Position numbers and translations under genes: made by a program | Assembly (NCBI GenBank): GCA_041687095.1 | Contig: JAWLCQ010000225.1 | Location: forward strand, 1 to 6,988 | Reading direction: 5' to 3' | Source of the DNA: JAWLCQ01 sp041687095 | GTDB taxonomy: Bacteria > Planctomycetota > Phycisphaerae > SM23-33 | Length of the DNA stretch: 6,988 bases | The notes under the pieces: model-generated | Databases searched by the model: none | What the model saw: the letters and a program-made list of their open reading frames with translations, nothing else | Told to the model about the DNA's origin: nothing | Shown here: positions 1-5,431 of the stretch, piece after piece | How the letters are laid out: each line of letters begins with the position of its first letter | Position numbering within the stretch: position 1 is the first letter of the stretch

Positions 1-170
1 CCGGTTCCTGGCTCCCGGTTCCTGGCTCCCGGTTCCTGGCTCCCGGTTCCTGGCTCCCGGTTCCTGGCTCCCGGTTCCTGGCTCCCGGTTCCTGGCTCCC
101 GGTTCCTGGCTCCTGGTTCCTGGCTCCCGGTTCCTGGTTCCTGGCTCCTGGCTCCTGGTTCCCGGTTCCC
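1..170. repeat. Heptamer/14-mer tandem array
   Basis: Eight exact copies of the 14-mer CCGGTTCCTGGCTC fill bases 1-112. Degenerate copies continue to about 168. Each 14-mer is two variants of one heptamer (CCGGTTC and CTGGCTC, consensus CYGGYTC), and the right end (141-168) breaks down into single heptamers. The array starts exactly at the window edge, so it probably extends further left. A 7-nt period is not a multiple of three, and nothing suggests a coding role. There are no spacers, so this is not a CRISPR array. The exact copies point to recent slippage or expansion. Confidence 0.95.
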
Positions 171-182
171 CCAAACGAACAA

Positions 183-202
183 GGCGGACCCGGAGGTCCG
201 CC
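183..202 (-). terminator. Intrinsic terminator of the CBM48 gene
   Basis: An 8-bp perfect stem, GGCGGACC (183-190) with GGTCCGCC (195-202), closes a CGGA tetraloop. Read on the minus strand it is followed by TTGTTCGTTTGGGG, a moderately T-rich tail. It lies 48 bases past the stop codon of the minus-strand gene ending at 251, which is where its terminator is expected. Confidence 0.8.
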
Positions 203-250
203 CTGGAAGGATTGTGCTCACGGCAGAGTGCGGGCCGTGCCCGCGGACGC

Positions 251-586
251 TTACGCCGCCGCCACCGCCGGCTGGGGTATCGCGACCGGTTCGGGGGTGC
301 GGAAGGGGACGGCGAGGTTCGGGACCGACAGGATGCTGTCCATGCCGAAGGGGCCCGGCTCGACGCCGAACGCCGCATAGTCCGGGAACCACTCGCCGTC
401 GGCGCAGTAGCGGAACCGGTATTCGCCAGCCGGCAGCTTCACCTTCGCCCGCCAGTAGCCGTCCATCCCACGCGCCATCGCGAGTTCACCGGTCTTCCAA
501 CCGTTGAACTCCCCCGCCACGTGAACCCGGCCCGCCTGGGGGCGGAAGAAGCTGAATTCGACCCACTGACCGTTCACCGTTACCAT
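251..586 (-). CDS. Orphan CBM48/AMPK-type glycogen-binding domain protein
   Basis: A 111-residue protein that is almost entirely one carbohydrate-binding module of the CBM48 / isoamylase N-terminal / AMPK beta glycogen-binding type. Visible family features are a beta-sandwich start (NGQWVEFSFFRPQAGRVHVA), the GEFNGW motif near residue 30, DGYW with charged strand WRAKVKL, LPAGEYRFRYCADGEW, and a following DY/FG segment. A short Pro/Ala-rich tail ends the protein. There is no signal peptide, so it is probably cytoplasmic. The start at 586 is set by an excellent Shine-Dalgarno sequence (AAAAGGAGAT, about 6 nt upstream); an ATG further upstream at 664 would add 26 unconvincing residues and is rejected. 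CBM48 is normally attached to glycogen branching or debranching enzymes or to AMPK beta. Here there is no catalytic domain and no glycogen gene nearby. Glycogen or alpha-glucan binding is inferred from the fold family only. Confidence 0.88.
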   Translation of the reverse strand: MVTVNGQWVEFSFFRPQAGRVHVAGEFNGWKTGELAMARGMDGYWRAKVKLPAGEYRFRYCADGEWFPDYAAFGVEPGPFGMDSILSVPNLAVPFRTPEPVAIPQPAVAAA

Positions 587-637
587 GCTGATCTCCTTTT
601 CCTGCAACGGCCCTGGCGGCGCCTTCGCATCCGCCAG

Positions 638-666
638 AGTAAAGGATCGGAGAAAAGGGCGCACAA
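638..666 (-). promoter_or_regulatory. Weak sigma70-like promoter candidate for the CBM48 gene
   Basis: On the minus strand, TTGTGC (661-666) is separated by 17 nt from TTTACT (638-643). The first box matches 3/6 and the second 4/6 of consensus. Spacing is ideal and the position, about 45-50 nt before the start codon, is sensible. A 7-bp stem CTGGCGG/CCGCCAG (613-619 with 631-637) would lie at the 5' end of the transcript. Support is modest. Confidence 0.3.
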
Positions 667-884
667 CTTAAGGAAAGCAAACCGGAAATCTCGGCCGACC
701 CACGCAGCTTCCCCATCCCGCATGGTTTGCCCACCCCATCCATCCAGACACTGCCCACATCCGAGTGCCACTAAGGAGCATTGTAGTCCCGCCCATCTGT
801 CCCCCGTGGGCAAGACGGCGATTCGGGGGCGGACCGACACGCCCCGCACGCTCTCGCGCAGCGCCACACGCCCGCGTTGCGGGG

Positions 885-903
885 CAGGAGACCTCGGGCG
901 CAC
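885..903 (+). repeat. Dispersed 19-bp repeat, copy 1
   Basis: CAGGAGACCTCGGGCGCAC is identical to 2577-2595. The core CAGGAGACC is also shared with the large hairpins at 2384-2409 and 2533-2558. This copy has lost most of its dyad symmetry (GGGGC instead of GGGTC before the core), so it looks like a decayed member of the same palindromic family. Confidence 0.75.
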
Positions 904-972
904 GCCAGTTGCGCTCTCCCGGATCCCCAGTACTCGAATCTTCCGATCCCGGGATTCTGGCATCCCGGTCCT

Positions 973-1105
973 CAGGGGCATCGCAAAGTCCGGTTCGCGG
1001 GGCGCCATGCGTTCGCAGAACCCGCGTTACGCCGCGCGCTCGTGCGAGCACGGCTGCAAACAGCGCAGGCGTGGCACCCGCGATTCCGAGTTTGCGATGG
1101 CCCTG
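973..1105. mobile_element. MITE-like element, 18-nt terminal inverted repeats, 10-bp target duplication
   Basis: The left end CAGGGGCATCGCAAAGTC (973-990) and the inverted right end (1088-1105, reading CAGGGCCATCGCAAACTC on the minus strand) match at 16/18 positions, with patchy similarity continuing inward around TCGCGGG. Immediately outside both ends is the same 10-mer, TCCCGGTCCT (963-972 and 1106-1115), a perfect direct repeat as expected of a target-site duplication. The 133-bp interior has no gene, so if mobile it must be moved by a transposase encoded elsewhere. The same termini bound a different interior at 6624-6831. It sits 18 bp upstream of the -35 region of the next gene. I cannot assign it to a named IS family. 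Confidence 0.75.
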
Positions 1106-1123
1106 TCCCGGTCCTCCCTTCGC

Positions 1124-1154
1124 TTGCATTGCCCGCTCGCCGGAATGGTATAAT
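1124..1154 (+). promoter_or_regulatory. Extended -10 sigma70-type promoter
   Basis: A perfect TATAAT (1149-1154) is preceded by TGG, giving an extended -10 motif (TGGTATAAT). A weak -35, TTGCAT (1124-1129), lies 19 nt upstream; this poor spacing is typical of extended -10 promoters. Transcription would start near 1161-1165, downstream of the ATG at 1153 and at or next to the ATG at 1165. This favours the ATG at 1183 as the translation start. Confidence 0.75.
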
Positions 1155-1182
1155 GGACCCTGTCATGCGGGGAACTCACCGA

Positions 1183-1530
1183 ATGCGTGCGTGGTATCGA
1201 GCAACGGCGGCCATGCTTGTCGCGATGATCGCGGCGGGGTCGCTGTGTTCCGTCGCGCCCGCCCTGCCGCCCACCGCTCCTGACTCCCTGCCTGACCAGT
1301 CCGCCTGGCAGGCGGGGAGGGGACCAGCGGAAGCGGCGTGGCTGTCGGAGCGGCCGCAGTGGCGCGGAGCGGCCGCGATGCGGAACGAGACGTCCCCGGC
1401 ATTGCCCGCATCGGTGCAGACCGCCCCCGCACGGCTCTGCTCGGGCGTGGCAAGCAACGCCGTTAGGCTCGGCCGCCGGGCGTTGACGACATCATCCCTC
1501 CTGTCCCTGCACTGCCAGCTCACCGTGTGA
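1183..1530 (+). CDS. Small secreted protein of unknown function
   Basis: A 115-residue protein with a clear Sec signal peptide: Arg residues at 2 and 6, a hydrophobic core (residues 9-19, AAMLVAMIAAG) and a likely cleavage after APA (about residue 27). The mature part (about 88 residues) is rich in Pro, Ala, Ser and Trp, with two cysteines (C86, C111) that could form a disulfide. C22 lies inside the signal peptide and does not form a proper lipobox. I recognise no domain. ATGs at 1153 and 1165 are in frame, but 1183 is chosen because the promoter predicts an mRNA start near 1161-1165, GGGGA at 1169-1173 serves as Shine-Dalgarno, and the protein then begins with an ideal signal peptide. It stands alone, with 243 bp before the next gene. 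The coding call rests on promoter, ribosome-binding site and signal peptide, not homology. Confidence 0.65.
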   Translation: MRAWYRATAAMLVAMIAAGSLCSVAPALPPTAPDSLPDQSAWQAGRGPAEAAWLSERPQWRGAAAMRNETSPALPASVQTAPARLCSGVASNAVRLGRRALTTSSLLSLHCQLTV

Positions 1531-1670
1531 TCGCCCCCGGGCGCCTCGACGCGTCCTGACAGATCTCCTCCCTCACCGGCGATTTCCGTGCGGGCTCCGC
1601 CTGCGCGGGCACTCCGGTGGACCCCTTCAGTCATACGGTGTGCAGTCATTCCTTCACGAGAGACAGGCAC

Positions 1671-1692
1671 GCATCCGAGGCACTTCGGATGC
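1671..1692. terminator. Hairpin between the secreted-protein and TPR genes
   Basis: A perfect 8-bp stem, GCATCCGA (1671-1678) with TCGGATGC (1685-1692), has a 6-nt loop. It lies 141 bp after the stop of the secreted-protein gene and 82 bp before the TPR gene. No T-tract follows on the plus strand, so it could be a weak terminator or a leader structure of the downstream gene; the sequence does not decide. Confidence 0.35.
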
Positions 1693-1773
1693 AGCGCTGG
1701 TTTGACGTGGTTGCTTCGCAATCCACGGCGCCCGCGCCGGAAACCACGAAAACGCACAGGACAGGATTCCTCC

Positions 1774-2250
1774 ATGAAAGATGCAACGACAGTGAAACCG
1801 ACTTCCCCCACCCTTCCCGAGCGGGCGCGCGAGATGCTGGAGCGCGGCGAGCCCCTGCGGACCCTTGAACTCCTCGACGCCTCCGCCCAGGCGTCCCCGG
1901 AGGTGCAGAACCTCCGCGGGGTGTGCCTCATGCGCTGTGGCCGCCACGAACAGGCCGTCAAGCTCTTCCGCCGCCTGGTCTTCCCGGGCGACGCGTTCGC
2001 GATCCCCCACGACACGCCGACGGCGTGGCGGGTGAACTACGTGACGGCGTTGCTGCTGGTGGACAACGTGACCATAGCACTGGGCCTGCTCCGCGAGATT
2101 CCCGACCGCCAGCACGAGGGCGTGCGAGCCCTGGGGGCGGCGGTGCGGGCGTGGCGGAACTCGCTGCCTTGGTGGCGGCGAGTGCTGCTGCACGTGGGGG
2201 CGTACCCGGAGCGGTCATTCCAACTCCACTCCCCCCCGGGATGCTTGTAG
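1774..2250 (+). CDS. TPR-like helical repeat protein
   Basis: A 158-residue, probably cytoplasmic protein of helix-turn-helix repeats. Residues 13-36 form a first helical pair (ERAREMLERGEPLRTLELLD). Residues 43-70 are a good TPR-type unit (LRGVCLMRCGRHEQAVKLFRR), with the usual small residue, Gly turn and A-F spacing. A third unit spans about 84-110 (NYVTALLLVDNVTIALGLLR). The C-terminal part (residues 118-142) is an amphipathic Trp/Arg-rich helix (AWRNSLPWWRRVLLHVG), and a short tail ends PPGCL. TPR arrays mediate protein-protein contacts; no partner is visible. I recall similar short TPR proteins in Planctomycetes, but this is memory, not a search. The start at 1774 has AGGA seven bases upstream; the in-frame extension to 1588 lacks a ribosome-binding site and coding character. 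It is convergent with the large reductase gene. Confidence 0.8.
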   Translation: MKDATTVKPTSPTLPERAREMLERGEPLRTLELLDASAQASPEVQNLRGVCLMRCGRHEQAVKLFRRLVFPGDAFAIPHDTPTAWRVNYVTALLLVDNVTIALGLLREIPDRQHEGVRALGAAVRAWRNSLPWWRRVLLHVGAYPERSFQLHSPPGCL

Positions 2251-2383
2251 AGGACGCCGGGCCTGACGCCGATCCTCCCGTCCGCAGACGTTCAAACGCG
2301 TGCGACGCGTTCGGCGCGTGAGTCGCCTTCCGCGCGCGATGCCTTCCGCGCGATGCCTCCCGCGTGCAAAGCCTTCTACCGTG

Positions 2384-2409
2384 CGACGGGGGTCTCCTGA
2401 CCCCCGTCG
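2384..2409. repeat. GGTCTCCTGACC palindrome, 11-bp stem
   Basis: CGACGGGGGTC (2384-2394) pairs perfectly with GACCCCCGTCG (2399-2409) around a TCCT loop. Its 18-nt centre is the exact reverse complement of the hairpin centre at 2533-2558. The outer stem differs by one compensated pair (A-T here, C-G there). It lies 134 bp past the TPR gene stop and could act as a terminator; the bases after it on the plus strand (TCTTGG) are a poor T-tract. Confidence 0.85.
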
Positions 2410-2451
2410 TCTTGGAACGTTCGTGCGGCGTTCGCGCCAGCGTTATGGCGG

Positions 2452-2467
2452 CGCGGCGATCGCCGCG
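2452..2467. repeat. 16-bp perfect palindrome
   Basis: CGCGGCGA (2452-2459) is followed directly by its reverse complement TCGCCGCG (2460-2467), with no loop. A loop-free palindrome of this kind is closer to a protein-binding site than to an RNA hairpin, but in such GC-rich DNA it may be chance. No function is assigned. Confidence 0.6.
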
Positions 2468-2532
2468 GGAACCGCCGCGAACGGGGGCGCTCCAATGGCG
2501 CTGACGCGGAGGCGTTCCTCGCCCCTCCCGGA

Positions 2533-2558
2533 CGCCGGGGGTCAGGAGACCCCCGGCG
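2533..2558. repeat. GGTCAGGAGACC palindrome, 11-bp stem
   Basis: CGCCGGGGGTC (2533-2543) pairs perfectly with GACCCCCGGCG (2548-2558) around an AGGA loop. It is the inverted-orientation partner of 2384-2409. On the minus strand it lies 74 bp beyond the reductase stop codon and may help end that transcript, though the downstream bases are not T-rich. Confidence 0.85.
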
Positions 2559-2572
2559 CAAGTGATGAGCGC

Positions 2573-2595
2573 GGGTCAGGAGACCTCGGGCGCAC
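2573..2595 (+). repeat. GGTCAGGAGACC family, degenerate copy
   Basis: This copy begins GGGTCAGGAGACCTCGGG, 14 bases after the hairpin at 2533-2558. Bases 2577-2595 are identical to 885-903. The inner GGTC/GACC dyad is kept, but the outer stem is lost. It is followed by ACTCGAATC-like sequence, also partly echoed near 933 (ACTCGAATC), so the repeat may extend beyond the core. Confidence 0.7.
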
Positions 2596-2631
2596 TCGAA
2601 TCGGAGGCGTCCCTTGCCCTTCCAGAACGCC

Positions 2632-5253
2632 TTACAGACAGGCGTCGATGCTGGCGGCCGCGCGGCGGCCGTCGGCGACGGCGCGGACGACGGTCGTCCC
2701 GCCGTTGACGATGTCACCGGCCGCCCAGACGCCTTCGCGCGTCGTGGCCAGTGTGTCGGGGTCGGCGACGACCAGGCCGCTGCGGGTCAGCTCCACCCCG
2801 CCCAGCACACCCGCGAGTTCCGCGTCCACGCGTTCGCCCATGGCCTCGATGACGAGGTCCACGGGCAGCGTGAACTCGCTCCCCGGGACCTCCACCGGAC
2901 TGCGCCGTCCGTCCGACCTGGGCTCGCCCAGTTCGGTGCGGACGGCGCGGACGGCGGTGAGGTGGCCGGACGCGTCCGTCTCATAGCCGCTGGGCTGGGT
3001 GAGGAGCAGGAAATGCACGCCGGCGTGGAGGGCCTCGTCGCGTTCCTTGGGCCAGGCGGGCATCTGGGGGTAGGAGCGGCGGTAGAGGAGGAAGACGTCG
3101 GTGGCCCCGCGGGTTTGGGCGCAGACGGCGGCGTCCATGGCGGTATTGCCCCCGCCGATGACGGCGACGCGGGGGGGGACGGTGTGCTCGACGTTGTTGT
3201 GCATGTGCTGGAGGAAGGCGTTGGCGTCGAGGACGCCCTGGGGCGTCTCACCGGTGAGGCCCGCGGCGTTGCCGAGCCCGAAGGCGAGGACGGCGGCGTC
3301 GAAGCCTTCGCGCATCACGTCGTCAAGCGTGCGTTCGGCGCCGAGGCCCTCCCCGAACCGCCACTGGAGGCGGTCGGGGGGGACGGAGTGGAGGATGGCG
3401 TGGATCTCGGCCTGCGTGTCGGAGTCGCTGAGGCGGGTGGGCGGGATGACGCCCCCGACCTTCCCGCCCGCGCGGTGGGCGCGGTCGAAGAGGGTCACGC
3501 GGTGCCCGCGGCGGAGCAGTTCGATGGCGGCCGCCAGCCCGGCGGGGCCGGCGCCGAGGATGGCGATGCGTTTTCCGGTGGTGGTCTCGGGCAGGTCCAG
3601 GCGAGCCCAGCCCTCGCGCACGGCCCGGCGCGAGAGGTTCCGCTGGATCTCCCCGATCTCGACGGGCCCGTCGGAGAGGCAGTTCTGGATGCAGGCGGAC
3701 TGGCACTGGACCTCGACGGGGCAGACGGATCCGCAGATCCCGGGCAGCGGGTTGCGGGCGCGGAGGAGGTCGTAGGCGTCGCGGTCGCGCCCGTCGGCGA
3801 GGGCGCCCAGGAACCCGGGGATATCGACGGCCGCGGGGCAGCGGGTGACGCACATGGCGTCGGGGCACTGGCGGCAGCGGGCGGCGAGTTGGCGGAGCGT
3901 GTCGCGGTCGTTCCGCCGCCCCTCGCGGAAGATGGGCCCGTACACCTCGCGGTCGCGGACGACGCACCCGCTGGTGCCCCCATCCCGCATGATCTGCGTG
4001 CACGAGCTGCACACCACGCACACCTTGTGGCGGTCCATCCGCCCGGAGCGGACGATGTCCCGCGCGAAGTCCGGGTACGCCAGCGCCCCGCGGCCCACGC
4101 CCACGAGGCTCACCCACCCCTGCTGCACGAAGGCGGCGGCGAAGTTGGGCATGTACTGCCGCATCCACGTGTAGCCCGACCCCACGACGGGGAAGTCGCT
4201 CCCCATCGCCTGCTGGACCTCGCGGACGACGTGCATGATGCGGTTGACGCCCACCAGCGGGTGCTCGGGCGCGTCGCCCCACCCGGCGATCATCCAGTCG
4301 GCGGGGCGGTTGACGTGCGGGTTGAAGTACGGGTTGCCGATCGTGAGGTTGATCCCGGGGAACCCGATCTCGCGGAGCTGCCGAATCAGCGCGATGGGCT
4401 CGGAGAGGTCGGGCGTGCCCGCGTGCTGCTCGCTGACGCCCCAGCCCCAGGGGCGGGGGATGGCGTCGTAGGCGTTCATGCGGGCGGAGACCTCGATGCG
4501 GTCGCCCACCGCGTCGCGGACCTTGCGGGCGGTCTCGCGGAGCATGCGGGTGCGGTTCTCGAAGCTCCCGCCGTACCGCGAATTCTCCCGCGTGAACGAC
4601 GCGAGCAGCTCGCTCAGCAGGTAGCGGTGGCAGCTCTTGATGTCCACCCCGTCGAACCCGGCCCTGGCGGCGAGTTCGGCGGTGCGGACGAAGTCGTCCT
4701 GCAGCGCGTCGAGCTGCTCGTCGGTGATGAGCGGGTAGTCGGGGGGCAGGTTGTGCTTGGGATCCAGCACCGCCGAGTGGTGCGCGATGATGGGGGCGGG
4801 GCGGGGCCCGGGGCGCGAGTAGCGCCCCGAGTGGGTCATCTGGAGGATGCAGACCGGTTCGTACCCGACGGACTCGCGGGCGGCGGACTTGGTCTGGCGG
4901 ATCATCTCCGCGAAGGCGGGGAGGGTCTGCTCGGTCAGCCAGAGCTGCCGGGGGTTGGCCCGGCCCTGGGGGACGACGGCGGTGGCTTCCCACCAGAGCA
5001 TGCCCGACCCGCCGGCGGCGAAGCGGCGGTACTTGCGGACGGTGAGGTCGCTGGGCGCCCCGTCGGGGGCGGCGTCGCAGCCCTCCATCGGCTGGACGAC
5101 GAACCGGTTGGGCACGGTGAGGCGTCCGAAGGCGACGGGGGAGGCGAGGATGGAGACGTCATCGGTGGTCGGAAGCTCGAACCCGCGGCGGGCGATGTCG
5201 GCGGTGAGTTCGGCCAGCGAACGGTAGCTGAAGCGCTGCGTCCTGTCGGTCAT
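2632..5253 (-). CDS. Old Yellow Enzyme/FadH-type barrel fused to GltD-type Fe-S/FAD/NAD(P)H oxidoreductase
   Basis: An 873-residue multi-cofactor reductase. Residues about 35-400 are an FMN-binding TIM barrel (Oxidored_FMN family): NRFVVQPMEG (49-58), MTHSGRY (139-145), the catalytic-type segment with H209 and Y211, RYGGSFENR (226-234), and the phosphate-binding GSG/GRGALAYP (358-394). A [4Fe-4S] motif follows, C412-x2-C-x2-C-x11-C430, placed as in 2,4-dienoyl-CoA reductase. Then comes a GltD-like domain: C460-x2-C-x4-C-x3-CP and five cysteines at 507-525, expected to carry two more clusters. An FAD Rossmann motif (GAGPAG, 567-572), an NAD(P)H motif (GGGNTAMD, 700-707; YRRS beyond it resembles NADPH-type GltD) and a C-terminal AAGD (844-847) complete it. 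Inferred electron path: NAD(P)H, FAD, Fe-S clusters, FMN, unsaturated substrate. The substrate is unknown. FadH is shorter and lacks the GltD cysteine domain. The start at 5253 fits the family N-terminus, but its Shine-Dalgarno is weak. Confidence 0.92.
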   Translation of the reverse strand: MTDRTQRFSYRSLAELTADIARRGFELPTTDDVSILASPVAFGRLTVPNRFVVQPMEGCDAAPDGAPSDLTVRKYRRFAAGGSGMLWWEATAVVPQGRANPRQLWLTEQTLPAFAEMIRQTKSAARESVGYEPVCILQMTHSGRYSRPGPRPAPIIAHHSAVLDPKHNLPPDYPLITDEQLDALQDDFVRTAELAARAGFDGVDIKSCHRYLLSELLASFTRENSRYGGSFENRTRMLRETARKVRDAVGDRIEVSARMNAYDAIPRPWGWGVSEQHAGTPDLSEPIALIRQLREIGFPGINLTIGNPYFNPHVNRPADWMIAGWGDAPEHPLVGVNRIMHVVREVQQAMGSDFPVVGSGYTWMRQYMPNFAAAFVQQGWVSLVGVGRGALAYPDFARDIVRSGRMDRHKVCVVCSSCTQIMRDGGTSGCVVRDREVYGPIFREGRRNDRDTLRQLAARCRQCPDAMCVTRCPAAVDIPGFLGALADGRDRDAYDLLRARNPLPGICGSVCPVEVQCQSACIQNCLSDGPVEIGEIQRNLSRRAVREGWARLDLPETTTGKRIAILGAGPAGLAAAIELLRRGHRVTLFDRAHRAGGKVGGVIPPTRLSDSDTQAEIHAILHSVPPDRLQWRFGEGLGAERTLDDVMREGFDAAVLAFGLGNAAGLTGETPQGVLDANAFLQHMHNNVEHTVPPRVAVIGGGNTAMDAAVCAQTRGATDVFLLYRRSYPQMPAWPKERDEALHAGVHFLLLTQPSGYETDASGHLTAVRAVRTELGEPRSDGRRSPVEVPGSEFTLPVDLVIEAMGERVDAELAGVLGGVELTRSGLVVADPDTLATTREGVWAAGDIVNGGTTVVRAVADGRRAAASIDACL

Positions 5254-5263
5254 GCACCATCGG

Positions 5264-5281
5264 CCCGGCGTCACCGCCGGG
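5264..5281 (-). promoter_or_regulatory. GC hairpin just upstream of the reductase start codon
   Basis: On the minus strand, CCCGGCG (5281-5275) pairs with CGCCGGG (5270-5264) around a GTGA loop: seven perfect G-C pairs ending only 10 nt before the ATG at 5253. The place where a Shine-Dalgarno would sit carries only GATGG. A perfect AGGAGG (5346-5351) lies about 90 nt too far upstream to serve this start. Translation control through the leader is possible but inferred. Confidence 0.5.
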
Positions 5282-5364
5282 TTGGGGTTACCCTGGTCAT
5301 TCGCACCGTCCGACCGGGCCAAGCCGGACAGCGAGGGAGCGGAAGCCTCCTGTTCACGGGCGCG

Positions 5365-5373
5365 AGTATACCA
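5365..5373 (-). promoter_or_regulatory. Extended -10 promoter of the reductase gene
   Basis: The minus strand reads TGGTATACT, an extended -10 motif with TATACT matching 5/6 of consensus. No clear -35 box lies 16-18 nt upstream. It has the same form as the extended -10 motif at 1146-1154, which suggests a common promoter style in this genome. Transcription would start near 5358, leaving a leader of about 105 nt. Confidence 0.55.
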
Positions 5374-5431
5374 CGGGGCAGCGGGAATGGGTACCCCCAG
5401 AGCACGGAAGCGGGGATGCTGGGGAGGGGGA

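Larger units (their letters stand above)
587..1182. other. Non-coding intergenic region with dispersed repeats
   Basis: This 596-bp gap separates the minus-strand CBM48 gene from the plus-strand secreted-protein gene. Open frames crossing it have no ribosome-binding sites, no recognisable domains and shadow-like composition. It holds a copy of a CAGGAGACCTCGGGCGCAC repeat (885-903), a small hairpin CCGGGAT/ATCCCGG (949-955 with 962-968), an inverted-repeat mobile-like element (973-1105), and the promoter of the next gene. Bases 670-880 show nothing I can name. Confidence 0.75.
2251..2631. other. Convergent intergenic region rich in GC palindromes
   Basis: This 381-bp gap lies between the 3' ends of the TPR gene (plus) and the reductase gene (minus). 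It has no convincing gene. It contains two 11-bp perfect hairpins with the same core in opposite orientation, a degenerate third copy, a 16-bp perfect palindrome, and short local repeats of GCCTTCCGCGCGATGCC type (about 2328-2358). Transcription of both genes must end here, so the hairpins probably act in bidirectional termination or 3'-end stability, although none has a strong T-tract. Confidence 0.7.

Noticed and set aside
1..170. CRISPR array
   Set aside because: The units are 7/14 nt and directly adjacent, with no spacers.
587..664. Upstream ATG at 664 for the CBM48 gene
   Set aside because: No Shine-Dalgarno and 26 residues unlike the family; the ATG at 586 has an excellent AAGGAG site and starts the domain directly.
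212..1153. 313-residue plus-strand open frame
   Set aside because: It overlaps the CBM48 gene on the opposite strand, has no ribosome-binding site, and runs through the mobile-like element.
1153..1182. Earlier in-frame ATGs (1153, 1165) for the secreted protein
   Set aside because: 1153 lies within the -10 box and 1165 is at or next to the predicted transcription start, with no room for a ribosome-binding site.
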